From Eretmocerus hayati (lineage: Eukaryota; Arthropoda; Insecta; Hymenoptera; Aphelinidae): 64,000 nucleotides of DNA. The position numbers and the translations under genes are program-made. Positions 13,901 to 25,523 of this stretch are shown piece by piece; position 1 is the first letter of the stretch, and each line of letters opens with the position of its first letter. The stretch spans positions 157,609,121 to 157,673,120 of the forward strand of contig CM056742.1 of NCBI GenBank assembly GCA_029851415.1, given 5' to 3'. The notes beneath the pieces are model-generated. The model did no database searches and was not told where the DNA came from. It saw only the letters and a program-made list of their open reading frames with translations.

Positions 13901-14416
13901 ACGAACGTCACAACGGATTCACCAATTTCTAGGTTATCTTATCTTCCCTTGCTTCAAACAATCAAGGATCAGCCCCCTGTAGGAATGAATGGTACTGAAG
14001 TGCAATTAAACATCGCCACGATGATTGGCCGAAATAGTTAGTATAAGTCGTTCGACTGGGTAATCACCTGCCAATTCCAAGTATTACCATTTGGGTATTG
14101 CTAAAGTCCAAGTACTTCTAGAAGATAAAAATAGAAGAGACTAGGGTGTATTCAGAGCTCAATTGTGTGAGGTGATAAATTTGGCAATTTGTGCCTGGAA
14201 TTAAGTGCCGAAAGCCGCTATGGTAACGACCTCTTTATGAATTATCAGTTTGCTTGCCCCAAAGAACCATGCTACGCACTGAAACGACCGACCCCTTACA
14301 GGCATCACCCCTGTATAAACCGCGCACTCGTAATAGCCACTTTCTAGTAGCTGAGATTCGAGTGCTTCTCCGATTCTTGTGCTTTGTAGGTGAAGGCTCA
14401 TTTTATGGGGAAACCT

Positions 14417-15740
14417 CCCACACAGCATGGGAATATTTCAAGAAAATATTTCACTGGAATATTTCAATGGAATCTTTCAGAAATCTTCCAGGAATATTTC
14501 AGGGAATATTTCATAATATTTCGTTGGAATATTCCGGAGCAATCCCCCAGGAAGCTCCCAGAAATATTTCATGAAATATCACGAACAATCTTTCAGAAAC
14601 CTTACGCTGAAAGATTTCTGAAAGGTTTCTGAAAGATTTCAGAGCAACATTCCAAGAGTTTGACTTGGAAATATTTCTGCAATGTTGCACGACACTTTTC
14701 CAGCGACCTTGCACTGGAAGGTCTTTGGGAGGTCTTTGGGAGCTTCCTGGAAGATTTTTGAGAGGTTTCTGAGAGCTTCCTCGATAAGATTTCAGTGCAA
14801 TATTTGCAAAACATCATCTTCAAACATTCTTGCAATATTCCTGACAATCTTTCAGCAATATTGATTCGGAGAAATTCTCAAGAGGTTTTCCAATATATAG
14901 TCCTTTGAAGAATTTTTGGAATATCCCAAAAGTATGGCTTTCATATATTTCATCAATTGACAATTTCTCAGCAATTGTGATGGAGAAAATTCTTGAAATA
15001 TTTCTAAAAGCTTTCTGAAAGATTCCAGTGCAATATTCTAGCGATATTACTTCAAAATATCCCTGCAATATTCTACAAACAACATTCCAGCAATCCTGGT
15101 CCGGAAGATTTTTGGAAGATTCCTGAAAGATTACTGAAAGATTCCAGTGTAATATTGCAAAAAAATGACTTTTGAATATTTCTGCAATATTGCACGACAA
15201 CATCCAAGCAATCTTGCATCGGAAGATTTTCGATAAAGTTCCTGAAAGCTTTCTGGAACACTGTTGATCGGTACCTGAGTGCTCTTCCAAAGATCCCAGT
15301 GCAATACTCCAAAAACATCGTATTATGCCTGCGATGATCCACTGGCAGTCTGTCTTCAATTTCCTCCCAATAAAATATTCGGGCCAAGTTCGTGGAGGTT
15401 TGCTGAAAGATTCCAGTGGATCTTCCAAAAGTAGTATTCCGAAGTTGTTCTCAAAAATTTCGTTGTAAATATTCCAGCAATCTTATTCCGAACGATTTTT
15501 GAATGGTTTCTGACAGATTTCAGTGGAATATAATGTTTCGTGAATCTCATCATCTCCATATATTCCTGCTGTACTGTGAGAATCGTTGGGAAGATACCAG
15601 AAAGGTTATCCAGTGCAATATGCAATTGATATTTCTGAAAGATTTCAGTGCAATATTCCATAAATATCTTTCTGAAATATTTGTGCAATATCTGGTTGAG
15701 TCCAGATCACATATGCCTCCACGATATGCTCAGGTTATCA
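14417..15740. repeat. Left arm: degenerate palindromic minisatellite
   Basis: Dozens of words such as GGAATATTTCA, GGAAGATTTCTG, CAATATTCC and TGAAAGATTCCAGTG occur at roughly 10-25-bp spacing and in both orientations. This yields long but meaningless open frames on both strands (for example 14820-15428 minus), rich in F, S, I and E. The word composition matches the right arm at 18250-18724. Confidence 0.8.
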
Positions 15741-16087
15741 AGTGATCTGGATTCTCAGGCTCTTGAACAATAACCGAAATTATTAATAACCGTATGGAGG
15801 CTTAGAATGGGAGTCCTGAAAGGTCGATCCTCTTCAAGCTCAGAAGAGTATTTCTGAGACGAAAATGCATCGCTATAATTGGATTTCAAGGTGCTAAATT
15901 TATCCAACTATATACTGTGGCTCCGCGAGGGTTAGTTCATCATTCATAGCCAGACATCTTGAGTATTCCAAAATTCTCCTAATGAGCAAATTTGGCGTTA
16001 TTGGGATCTTTTACTAATTCGATCCTCTGGTGAATAATTCTCGAGGATCTCGTCCTGGGAAGCCACTCGAAGCTGGTCAGGTCAGGT

Positions 16088-16160
16088 TAGCAAGTCAGTG
16101 CCATCAATTCAGTCAGTGCAGTCAGTGCCAGTCAGTGCCGTGCAGCACAGTGCAGCATTG
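16088..16160. repeat. CAGTCAGTGC minisatellite
   Basis: A short tandem array of CAGTCAGTGC-like units lies in the unlike core of the inverted-repeat-bounded segment. The rest of the core (15741-18249) shows no supported gene. Confidence 0.7.
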
Positions 16161-18249
16161 TGCGGGACCAATCTCTGCACGCCGAGCTGAATATCATCAA
16201 CTTGTGTTCTTCGTGGCGAGTCGTGTATAAAGGGAATTTCCATGTATTTCCCAACGTCTCCTTGTTACTCATCTCGTAGTGATGCATCAAGTATTGTCAA
16301 CCTTATGGAAAACTTTACGAACTTGCGGTCTTACAGTTTTCAAGTGACCGGCATGATCAACCATAACCTATGCCCTCGTTGTCGGAACTTTCTTAACCTA
16401 TAGAGCTGATCTGTATTCGTTGCTGATACCTTGTAGATCAGATGAGTATTTCTGCCCAATAATCTTTTTGAGTGCTAGTGAGCAAAGAGCTAGACACTTT
16501 GTGTTCAGTCAAAGATATATTTGCAGGAAAATGGGTGCGAGCAAATGGACGAAATGCTATTTAAAGCAGGATCACTGATGACATCATCATTTGTGTAAGA
16601 TAGAGATAAACCATCAATTATGATGAGAACAATTATCTCAACATATACAAGCTACCCACACATCTTCTGCAACTCTTCATCCCATATCTGTAGGTGAGAT
16701 TCTATCCTCAACTAGATGGTGATTGTATCATTCTGTAGACACGAGTCGTACACATTACTTCTCCAAGTCAAACCAATTGGCGGGAATGGGTTTTCATCCA
16801 GTTCTTGAATATTTCAATCTACATATTAGGTACATGAGAATGGTCATCAAGAATGGCGATTGCATAGACATTCTTAAGCATTCGTTGACAGTATTTGTAA
16901 TGAAACAAAGAGACATCTCTTGATCTTAAGCGTATGTTTGTGCAGCATCTGTATACCCAGGCTATGTTCAAGGTCCTTCCTTGATGGACGTATTGGATAA
17001 CCAATCAATGGGATTCTGATATCAGTAACAGTATCAATTGAACACCCTATGAGAGCTTGGAGTATTTCAGCCATCAGACTAAGTAAAACATTAGGTAACC
17101 ATACAATCCTTTGGATGGAAGCGAAGTAGAGTTTTGGGGATCATAACTTTCAGATTTCAACTTAATATGACCATGAACAGACAACTTTTCTAAGAGAATA
17201 TTCACAAGAATTGAATGGAAAAATTCCTCATCAAACAAAATTATATTAGAGACTTTGCTGTGAAACTCTGCATTGGTTTCTCGTCTCACTTTTGAACCCT
17301 CCATACAGTTATGAATCCTCCATCTATCCTACGTGGAATCCTGGTTTGTTTTGTTGAAGCTGATCTCATCAAATTCTTCATTGAGGATGAGATGAACGAA
17401 TCCAAAGTAAGATTAGTTTTCAGAGAAAATGACTCTATTACCGTGCACTAATATTTCCATTTAATATAGAAAAGTTTTGTTTGAACCGAGGTTGTCAGTC
17501 CCACCAATTTGAACAATGAATTAGTTCTGAACTAATGAAAGCACACTGTGAATACACTTTACATTGTTCATTCTACTCAGATGACAACTGTCGAGTTGAG
17601 AACAAAATTAGGTGTTACTCGCTGGCTCTTGTTTCAGATCAGACATGAGATGATACTTCTCACTCAGAGGTCTTTATAGCCCGGTTCCTCAAGGAAACTA
17701 CAATAAATTTACTACTAAGCTATTGGTAGGAGATTTCAGGAAACATAACTCTACTGTGAGGAATCCCATGAAATTTTTCAGGAACCCAGATGGAACATGA
17801 TTGAATCTTCAGAGAAAAAGGAAACTTATGAGACATTCGAACAATACGCTGATTTCTCACTTGTCTCCAATTTGAAGTAACCAAACGTCCCTTTTTTTCG
17901 AATGCTATTTTTTTGAGCCTCCGATGGTAAGTTTAGCGTGAGTTCTGGAAAGAGTTTTTCAACGAGATTCTGTATTATCTCCAACTGGTATCTTTGGATA
18001 TTACCTTATTTAATTTATGACCTAGTTTAGGTTATAACCTGAAAACATCTGGGATTTCCTGTAAAAAATTTATCTGTGAGTGAGTAAAAGTTCTTCCAAT
18101 TCGTACAAGTTCCAGAATCTTACCATCCTTTTGTCTGCAAAAAACTATACTGAATATCATTGAATGTTTTAGAAGTATTTCAGAAAAATGAGACTACAGT
18201 AAGAGACCCTGGGCAATCTGCCAAGAATCCAGATGGAATGTACCTATAT

Positions 18250-18724
18250 AGTAATCAACCTGAAATATTTTAGAAATATTGTCAGAAATCTTTTATGAAA
18301 GATTCCAAAAATCTTCCACCAAAGATTCCAGAGATATTTCCAACCACAGACATAGTACTGCCAGGAATCTTTCATGAGATATTTCAGAAATATTTCATGG
18401 ATGATTCCAGGAATATTCCCGACCGCGGACATAACTATATTTCCGAGAGGTTTCAATGAAATCTTCCAGAGATCTTTCATTGAAAGATTCCTGGAAGATT
18501 CCTGGCAATGTTACAGAAACGTTCCAGTGAAATATTTCAATGTAATATTTCTGGAAGATTTCTGCAAGAATCCCTGGAATCTTCCCATGAAAGCTTCCAG
18601 GGAGATTCCCAGCCGCGGACATAACTATATTCCAGGAATATTCCAGAGTAATATTTTTGGAATATTCCAATCTTTCAATGTAATATTCCTGGAATATTCC
18701 TGAAAGATTCCCATGCTGTGTGGG
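18250..18724. repeat. Right arm: palindromic minisatellite with embedded 22-bp motif
   Basis: Same word family as the left arm. It also contains two clear copies of CCGCGGACATAACTATAT (near 18423 and 18613) and a degenerate one near 18343, which I do not see in the left arm. Ends with the TIR at 18724. Confidence 0.75.
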
Positions 18725-21539
18725 CTCTTATGTCTTTGTCGTGGACTGTTGTGAAATGTTCGTTTGTGTGACTCTATTGTTCATTCATTGGGCATTGAAC
18801 CATTGTCGATATACTATTTTCTAGCCGGGGTTCGATTATGTTTTTGATCAATTAGAAAGTTGAAAAACATTAAAGTGCTCAAAAAACTTGAGATAAGATT
18901 ATCTTTTAACGTATCTTCATCTGTATCTCATAGATTTCTATCACAGTTTATCATTTCTCAATTTCCCATGTATTAAGAATTTCATCACGATACATCAGGT
19001 CATTTCTCCTTTATGGATACTGAACTCTTAGTGTTTTGAAATTCTTCAAATAATCTATTCGGTTATTGGTTTTTTGATCATTCCAAATTATGAGTTTTCT
19101 GAAAAAAGTTTCCCAGGTTTCTGCCGTACCAAAATCCTGGGTTGCTGTACCGCATCATTTTCCAAACTCATTTGGATCACTCTTCCCCATCGGTCTTTCT
19201 ACTCAACATTCACTATGAATTAATTTGACTTATAGAGTGGACTATTCTAAATTCATCACCCGAATGAGTCTGGGATAGGATTACATCGTGGGGTCGGGGT
19301 CAGAGTAACATCGGCTCACAATATCTTCACTGTGGTGAATTTGAGAATTAATTTGTGAATCAGTGATACTATTGATTCATCATCCAGTCAGATTCCAAAA
19401 TCTGCAGGATTCCAGGAATTATCCTCTGAAATACTCGAATAACAGCAGTTGTTGGGATTCGTATTGAATAGATCAATTCTATCCTCAATGGTTGATGATC
19501 AATTGTTATCTGAATACCGCAACCCTCGCACATTCAATACTCATCAATTCGACATTGACTGTACACAGTCTGGCAAATCTCGTAGCTTCATGTTTTGCTG
19601 CCAAAGAGCTTTCATCCGCCTCGATGACTTTGCAATCCTCACTAATCTCTCATTTCGCTGCTCCTGCTGTTCTCATAATAATTCAAGAGGAAACAATTGT
19701 TTTCCAACTATAGCCAACTGGTGATGGCATAACGATCGGTTTTGTCGACCGTCTGTGTGCCTCTTCCTCAACTAATCCAAAAAGAAGTCCTCGAAAGTCT
19801 AGCACTGCAAACCAACGAGTTTTTCCGATAGACTGATCATAGAAAGCCATTCAGCAGTCGGAGAAGACTAGGAAAAAAGTTGAAGAAAAAAGATGAAGAA
19901 ATACAGAGAGAACGAGTGGGCTTTGAAAAAGTTGCTCTCGAGCATTCGATCAAACTCAACTTAGCACGTTGGTGATACTGTAGTAGTAGTATTATACACA
20001 GATTGGATGGTGTAGCCGTGAAGTCCGATACACAACGGAATTAGTAGAAGAAGTACGGAGTGTCTCAGAATCCAGGCACTCACGCGTGTAATTGAATCAA
20101 CTCGCAGTTGGCAAACATAGGAAGAGAGAGGTGACCACCGCCGCCACCACCAGCACTACTGCGCCATGGGGGGTCTACCGGCTCTTGAACTGAGCTTTGT
20201 AGAATCCTTGTTGAAACCCTCGCTAGGGATGTGTTAGCTATACAGTATATAGTAGTTAGTGGCAGCAGTATCACCCAATGGGACACTATGAGTGTACATT
20301 GCGTCGACGAGTCAACTCTCTCTGTTCTCATTGGTGTGATTGTGGATGAGACGTTGTTATCTGAAAGTTTATACGGACATGGGATATCTGTCAACTTACG
20401 AAGAATACCTCGTAAACGAGATCAATAAAGACGCACTTGAGAGTTACTCAAGAGGATTGTATGTGAATTAGAGTCACAGACCTTTTGTCAATCAGTGTGG
20501 CGTTTGTACAGGACTGTTGATTTTTCGAGTAGTCAATCATGGTTTGAGCATCATGGCTATGATTCTTCATGATTCAGTAGTATTTGTGATGTATATGATC
20601 ATGTGAACATTGCATTTGATTTAAGGGATTCTATATTCAACTATGAGTGATTTGCATGAGAGGAGGAATTGGTTCATAGGCTAGTTCTAGAGAGCACGAA
20701 CCTCCAGTTTCAAAGTCATTTTTCCGATGTATCAATCACATGTTAGATGTACTGAGCGGCTCTGCTGATTGACTCACTATAACATCATGACTCATCATAA
20801 GCCCAAGGTCGTGGACCAACTCAATAGTCTGACTATCACAAACACGATGACAGACTTGAATTAGCCTGGGAACCTAGGACCTATCAACAGCATTTGAGTG
20901 TCTGGCCGATCTGTATTTTTTGTGAATAGTAGGTCGATTCAGCGTTACTTATTGATACGGGGGTTCAGTCATTGAACAGATGGGTTATCAAATGAATGAG
21001 CCCTATTGGTAGGTCATCGGGCTAATTCATTGATAGATCGCCGGGTTAACAAGTTGCGCTAGCAAGCCAACGAACTCTTCCAATTAGCTCATTTTAGTAG
21101 GTTATCAAAATGGCTGCTCGACATCTTGCTAGACTTGCAAGTCACAAGGTCGTTACAGCTACAGACTAGCCTCGTGAGGTCATTATATTGCCTATTTGAT
21201 ATATTTTCAGGCTAGCAGGTCATGGGGCTCTCAGAATTTTAAGGTTAATGTCCCGTGGTCAAGATTGTAGATCCAATGGGACTTTATTAGACAAAGTGTG
21301 TCAACTTCGATAAAATTCCGACGTTGCAAGTGTTTCTATGATACCTCTCATTAGGAAAATCATAAATAATAAGACATCAACAGACAATCAAAATAGAAAG
21401 ATCAACAAGGTAGAATTTTACATGTTTGAAAAACTCTTCTCAATAGAAGCTTCAGCAATTTTGCACATCAATTCAAGATAGCAAGTCTTTGGATACGATC
21501 TGGAGATGCATACTATTTGAAACAACACTTCACTCTGAT
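18725..21539. other. Unique DNA, no gene recognised
   Basis: A CpG-richer patch with CCGCCGCCACCACCAGC lies near 20138-20155, and scattered short TAG repeats occur near 19980. No exon, RNA gene or transposon terminus could be supported. Confidence 0.4.
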
Positions 21540-21878
21540 ACTTACAAGGGGAGTCCGGAGTCTCCGGGTGCTGAAATCTCGCCAGAATTCTTTCACAGTT
21601 TCATACCACCTAGAATATGAAGAACCCAAAGCAACTCTGTCAAATGGGCCTCCTGTTCAGAGCTATTGCGTATGACATTAGCATTGCCCATATAGGCCCA
21701 TGTTAAAAAGTGATATATATAGATATACTAGCAATATTGACGTTTCTGGCTGTAGCTCAGAACAGAAGGCCCATTTGACAGAGTTGCTTTGAGTTCTTCA
21801 TATTCTAGGTGGTACGAAACTGTGAAAAAATTTTGGTGAGATTTCAGGACCCGGAGACTCCGGACTCCCCTTGTTAGT
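21540..21878. repeat. Hairpin repeat, arms ~130 bp
   Basis: The arms at about 21540-21672 and 21748-21878 are reverse complements with a modest number of mismatches, and share AAGGGGAGTCCGGAGTC and TTTGACAGAGTTGCTTT. The spacer is about 75 bp. A single diverged arm of the same family sits at 3718-3871, so this is a dispersed repeat and not a one-off inversion. Confidence 0.85.
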
Positions 21879-22400
21879 TCAAGAGAGTTAAAATCCGACT
21901 TACGGTGCATATTAGTTCAGGCTTTTTCCACTGGTTCTTTATGACATTGCATAGATAACTGAGGAGAAATCAGTTAATAAAACAATGAAACCATCCTCGT
22001 AAGGTTACAAAATTCTTCTAAATGAAGTGGATTGAACGAACGAGATCTTATTAGTTCAAGTTCATAGTCAACGCTGAGAGTTTTCTATATTGTACATCAG
22101 CAAGAAGGGAATCTCAAAGTGGAAATACTTGAGGCAGGAATAGTAGAAATCTGCAATGGTTGAAACCAATTGAAATTCTACTTTGAACTTGGACGTTGAG
22201 GTCGGGTACGCAAATTATACGTGTGGTTACTTCTCTAAGCAACAATTATATGAGCCGAGGTCCGCAAGGTATTTTTGGGTCAAGTTTCGTCAAGGTTGTC
22301 AGTTTTATCAAGGCATAGGATGTAGCATTATTTCAACTTTATTTGTGACTCGTTAGATATGATTAGATTGAAGTTTGGCTAGAGTACTACCATCGGCAAT

Positions 22401-22648
22401 GGAAAAATATCACCTATGGAGTTCAAATGAACTAGATTGCTATTGCAAAGATGTTCTCCAAGTACTATTTTTGTACCGCTGATATACTGCAAAAGTACCG
22501 ATCAAATACCGCTGAAGTACAGCGATAGCTTCGTTCAGGTATATGATCAGTACTTCTGCAGTACATTAGCGGTACCGAAGCAGTACTTAGAGAATATCTT
22601 TGTAATAGCAATTTACTCCATTTAAACTCCATGGATGATATTATTCCC
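22401..22648. repeat. 248-bp palindromic hairpin repeat
   Basis: The arms at about 22401-22510 and 22540-22648 pair almost throughout, for example TTGCTATTGCAAAGATGTTC on the left against its complement ending in AATAGCAA on the right. GTACCGCT/AGCGGTAC words repeat inside. There is no coding signal. It may be a small MITE or a hairpin-RNA precursor; no target duplication was recognised. Confidence 0.8.
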
Positions 22649-23333
22649 CCATTGCTGGGATAGCTTTGCCAGAGCCAGGGATAGCTATGTTAGCTTGATA
22701 AAAAAATGTGTGGGCTCTCTGGACTATCGAAATTCATTCTGGCTGAAATTGCCAACATTCCACCGACCTCCATGTCGGCGTCTTCGGGACTATATAATAA
22801 GCAAAGATCGCCCAACTGAGTCACAAATTGATAAATTTTCAGAATCACATAATATTTAAACTCACCATATTGAATCTAGTATGACATCTGTACAAGAATA
22901 CTGCCACTTGTCAAGTATATGATATAGATAAAGGACTGCACGGCGAAATTTAAATATGAATGTGGACTGTTTCTTCTCAGAAGTGTCTGTGCAAGGATTT
23001 GTATGTAAAGGTATCCTTGCTTCGACGGAATTTCTGAACGATCAATGTCACGATCACCATACCGTCCAAGAATTTGCTGACCAGTGAAAAACTTTCGGCG
23101 AGAACTGGCAAGATGACGGGGAGGCATATTATAAGAAAGCGCGTATGAATATTAATACCGGGTTCCCAAGCGTTAGTTTGCGTGGTTCTGGTTGCATGTA
23201 TAATATCGTCCATCTTTACACATGTTAGATGAAATTGATCATCCGTTGATATTCTGACTGTAGGCCACTTGTCATTCAAGCGAAAAGGATTCACATGACC
23301 AGCAAATTATTCAAACGATCAAGGTCTGATGTT
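22649..23333. other. Unique DNA upstream of the LINE fragment
   Basis: Contains a short duplication of AGCCAGGGATAGCT/CTGGGATAGCTTTGCCAGA words near 22655-22690. No recognisable RT sequence is present upstream of about 23334, so the LINE is 5'-truncated at or near that point. Confidence 0.45.
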
Positions 23334-24349
23334 AGTGGAGCAGTCACTTCAGATCTTGATTCCAGTCCTAGTCCATCCATCAATGATCTTCCCAGTGTCC
23401 TGATCAACTCACAGCATACTATCTACGCTGATGATACACAAATATTCCGTCACTGCTCTCCCAAAGACATTGAATCCAGCATAAAACTACTGAATGACGA
23501 CGCTGATGCTATAGTACTACGGTCCACTGAAAACGATCTGAAGGTCAACCCTGATAAAACAACAGTAATAATTTTAGGTAACAAAAAGAACCAATCTTTG
23601 ATTGATCACACGACACTTACTCGAATAGTAATTTCTGGTCAACCAATTCCTCACTCTAAGAGCATCAACAATCTTGGCGTTCACATAACCACAGATCTAG
23701 ACTGGGAAACTCAGATAAAGTCGATCGCACGGTGTATTCATGCTATCCTCCGTACCCTTAGAGTTTACCCACACGCCCTTTCACGCTCACTCAAACAAAA
23801 TCTTGTACAAAGCTCGGCACTTTCGTACCTGGATTATGCTGCCACTGTCTTTTGCCACCTTGATGAGAGTCAAGAACAGAAATTGCAGAGGCTCCGAAAC
23901 TCGTGTGTTCGCTTCATCTTCGGCAATATTCAGTGGAAAAATCATATAAGCCCGTTCCACCTCTCGCTTGGATGGCTCTCAGCCAAACGGAGGAGGCGCT
24001 ACCTCGTCGGGTGTTTGGCATTTAAAATATTATCCACCGGAGAACCCGGTCACCTGTTTCCTATGTTCGAATTCAAATCTGAAGATCAAAGTTACTCACT
24101 CAGGTCAAACGACCTCCTCACCTTCCCAACACCCAGGACCGAATCGCGGACTAAATCGTTCACGATAACCGCATCCAAACTCTTAACAAGCTGGCCCTCA
24201 TAGACCCCCGCCCCACTAAGTTCAATCTCTTTAAACCGAAACTCTTCAGGGACCTTTTTGAAAAGAATCAAACCGAGTGGAAAAACAAGGCCACTGCCCT
24301 GAACATTCCACCAGTTTCGTCATCTCTGGCTGACATCACTGAGAGGTGA
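23334..24349 (+). pseudogene. Reverse transcriptase fragment of a CR1/L2-like non-LTR retrotransposon
   Basis: The plus-strand frame from 23295 to 24203 encodes the C-terminal part of a LINE reverse transcriptase. It shows INDLPSVL then the catalytic YADD motif, followed by a KTTVIILG-type segment, LGVHITTDLDW, then the thumb and C-terminal region with QRLRNSCVRFIFG and LGWLSAKRRRRY. The 15 codons before INDLP look like a diverged, indel-damaged version of the GVPQGS-containing palm segment. A frameshift near 24190 breaks the frame. The correct continuation runs in another frame to a TGA at 24347-24349 and contains KFNLFKPKLFRDLF, a typical LINE C-terminus. The endonuclease and most of the RT are missing, so this is a dead 5'-truncated copy. 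Confidence 0.92.
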
Positions 24350-24578
24350 CTTTTCTCCCGCTTGTTAGTTCCTAATGAAATTTTGTTCAAGCTTCTATAT
24401 TTCATGTACCTTAATTACAGATTTACCTAACTTATAGTGCCTCTGCATACTACCTCCTATTATCCCTCACAGTTAATTCATCTTATTTGTTCATCACCAT
24501 TGTAAACTCTGAATAGAGTCAGATGGGGTTCTACCCCGAGACTCCAATAAATCTTCATCTATCTATCTATCTATCTAG
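23334..24578 (+). mobile_element. 5'-truncated LINE copy with (ATCT)n tail
   Basis: The RT fragment is followed by a 3' UTR with AATAAA at about 24546-24551 and a terminal (ATCT)n run at about 24556-24578. Short tandem repeats in place of poly-A are usual at the 3' ends of CR1- and L2-clade elements. The target duplication could not be identified because the 5' junction is unclear. Confidence 0.85.
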
Positions 24579-25486
24579 CGCATCGACACATTTCCACAGA
24601 TAAGCTGATTCTCTCGCTCGGCTTATCTCATTTCTATGATATCGTGACCGAGTATTCAGGGTTTGCCCGTTAAATTTCATTACGAAGTCTGTTATAAGCT
24701 GCGCGATCACATGGCTTTTTTGACTTCTTCCACTTGTTCCAGGCACCGTTGCGAGATTCTTTGAGTTCTTCTACATGCAATGTAGACCATGGATGTTGTT
24801 TTGGTTCGGCGATCAAAATAACGTATGTGGCATGCTCGTCATACAGAGAAATCAGGATTAACGTGATTCTTAATCATATATCAAATCTCAATGCGTATTT
24901 GACAACGACTAAAATTCGATATAGTGTTGTCTCATTACAATTTGTACAGGTTCATTCTCGATAAGTGTGACATATATAATTGGCTTCTCATCTACTTTAT
25001 CCGCAACTTTCAAGTATCTTCTATACATACACATCGCACGAAAATTTATCACCCAGCGAAAGCAAAGAGGGATGGTTGCAATAGTGTGGCTCTCTACAGG
25101 GGGTTAGTAGAAAAGTAGACGCTGGTGTTGGTCGTTGGATACGCCACCAACACGACCATCGATAGCAGCACACAGCACGTGATCTGTTTCAGGTTGCAGA
25201 GAGTCACTCACATATATACTATATAAGAGAGAGTGAGTAAGAGATAGGAAGGATGAAAAGCCATTATCGCGTGCAGCTATCCTATTAAAGGTGAAACGTC
25301 ACGCGGTGCGCTGCTGTTATACCCATGCAATCGGACCGATATTTTTAATGACCCAATAGCACGTGAATGCAATGCCTTCCTTTCCTTCTCTTCTATTCTG
25401 TGTAGTACACAGTCACTCGTCCCAGTTTGCGCGTTTATCCGCATTCGTAGCGTGTCTTCTCTTTCTCCTTCGTTCTTTTACCATCA

Positions 25487-25523
<37 letters not shown>

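Larger units (their letters stand above)
8849..14416. other. Gene-poor DNA with dispersed repeat fragments
   Basis: A poly-C run lies at about 8934-8953 and a CTG repeat at about 12350-12362. Fragments of a dispersed repeat occur at 10622-10700 and 10930-10985 (listed separately). The longest frame on the minus strand (12409-12747, first ATG at 12747) is lysine-rich and matches no family I know. It could be a chance frame, and I do not call it a gene. Confidence 0.4.
14417..18724. mobile_element. 4.3-kb segment bounded by matching terminal inverted repeats
   Basis: The left end reads CCCACACAGCATGGGAAT and the right end is its exact reverse complement (18707-18724). Both arms consist of degenerate short repeats built on near-palindromic GGAATATTCC/GAAAGATTCC words: about 1.3 kb at the left and about 0.48 kb at the right. 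The middle (about 15.75-18.24 kb) is unlike the arms and contains no clear transposase. No convincing target duplication was found. This is best read as a non-autonomous foldback-like DNA transposon, or as two decayed elements of one family in inverted orientation. Confidence 0.65.

Noticed and set aside
14820..15428. Open frame of about 200 codons on the minus strand
   Set aside because: It lies wholly in the palindromic minisatellite arm. Its repetitive F/S/I/E-rich sequence reflects the repeat words, and frames are open on both strands.
16819..17304. Degenerate mariner transposase on the minus strand
   Set aside because: A short stretch with FDEEFFHS and a following VN looked like a mariner DDE segment, but the expected downstream aspartate block could not be found in any frame.
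22977..23294. Minus-strand frame just upstream of the LINE
   Set aside because: No RT, endonuclease or transposase motif is visible, and it starts at a non-ATG or weak start in unique DNA.
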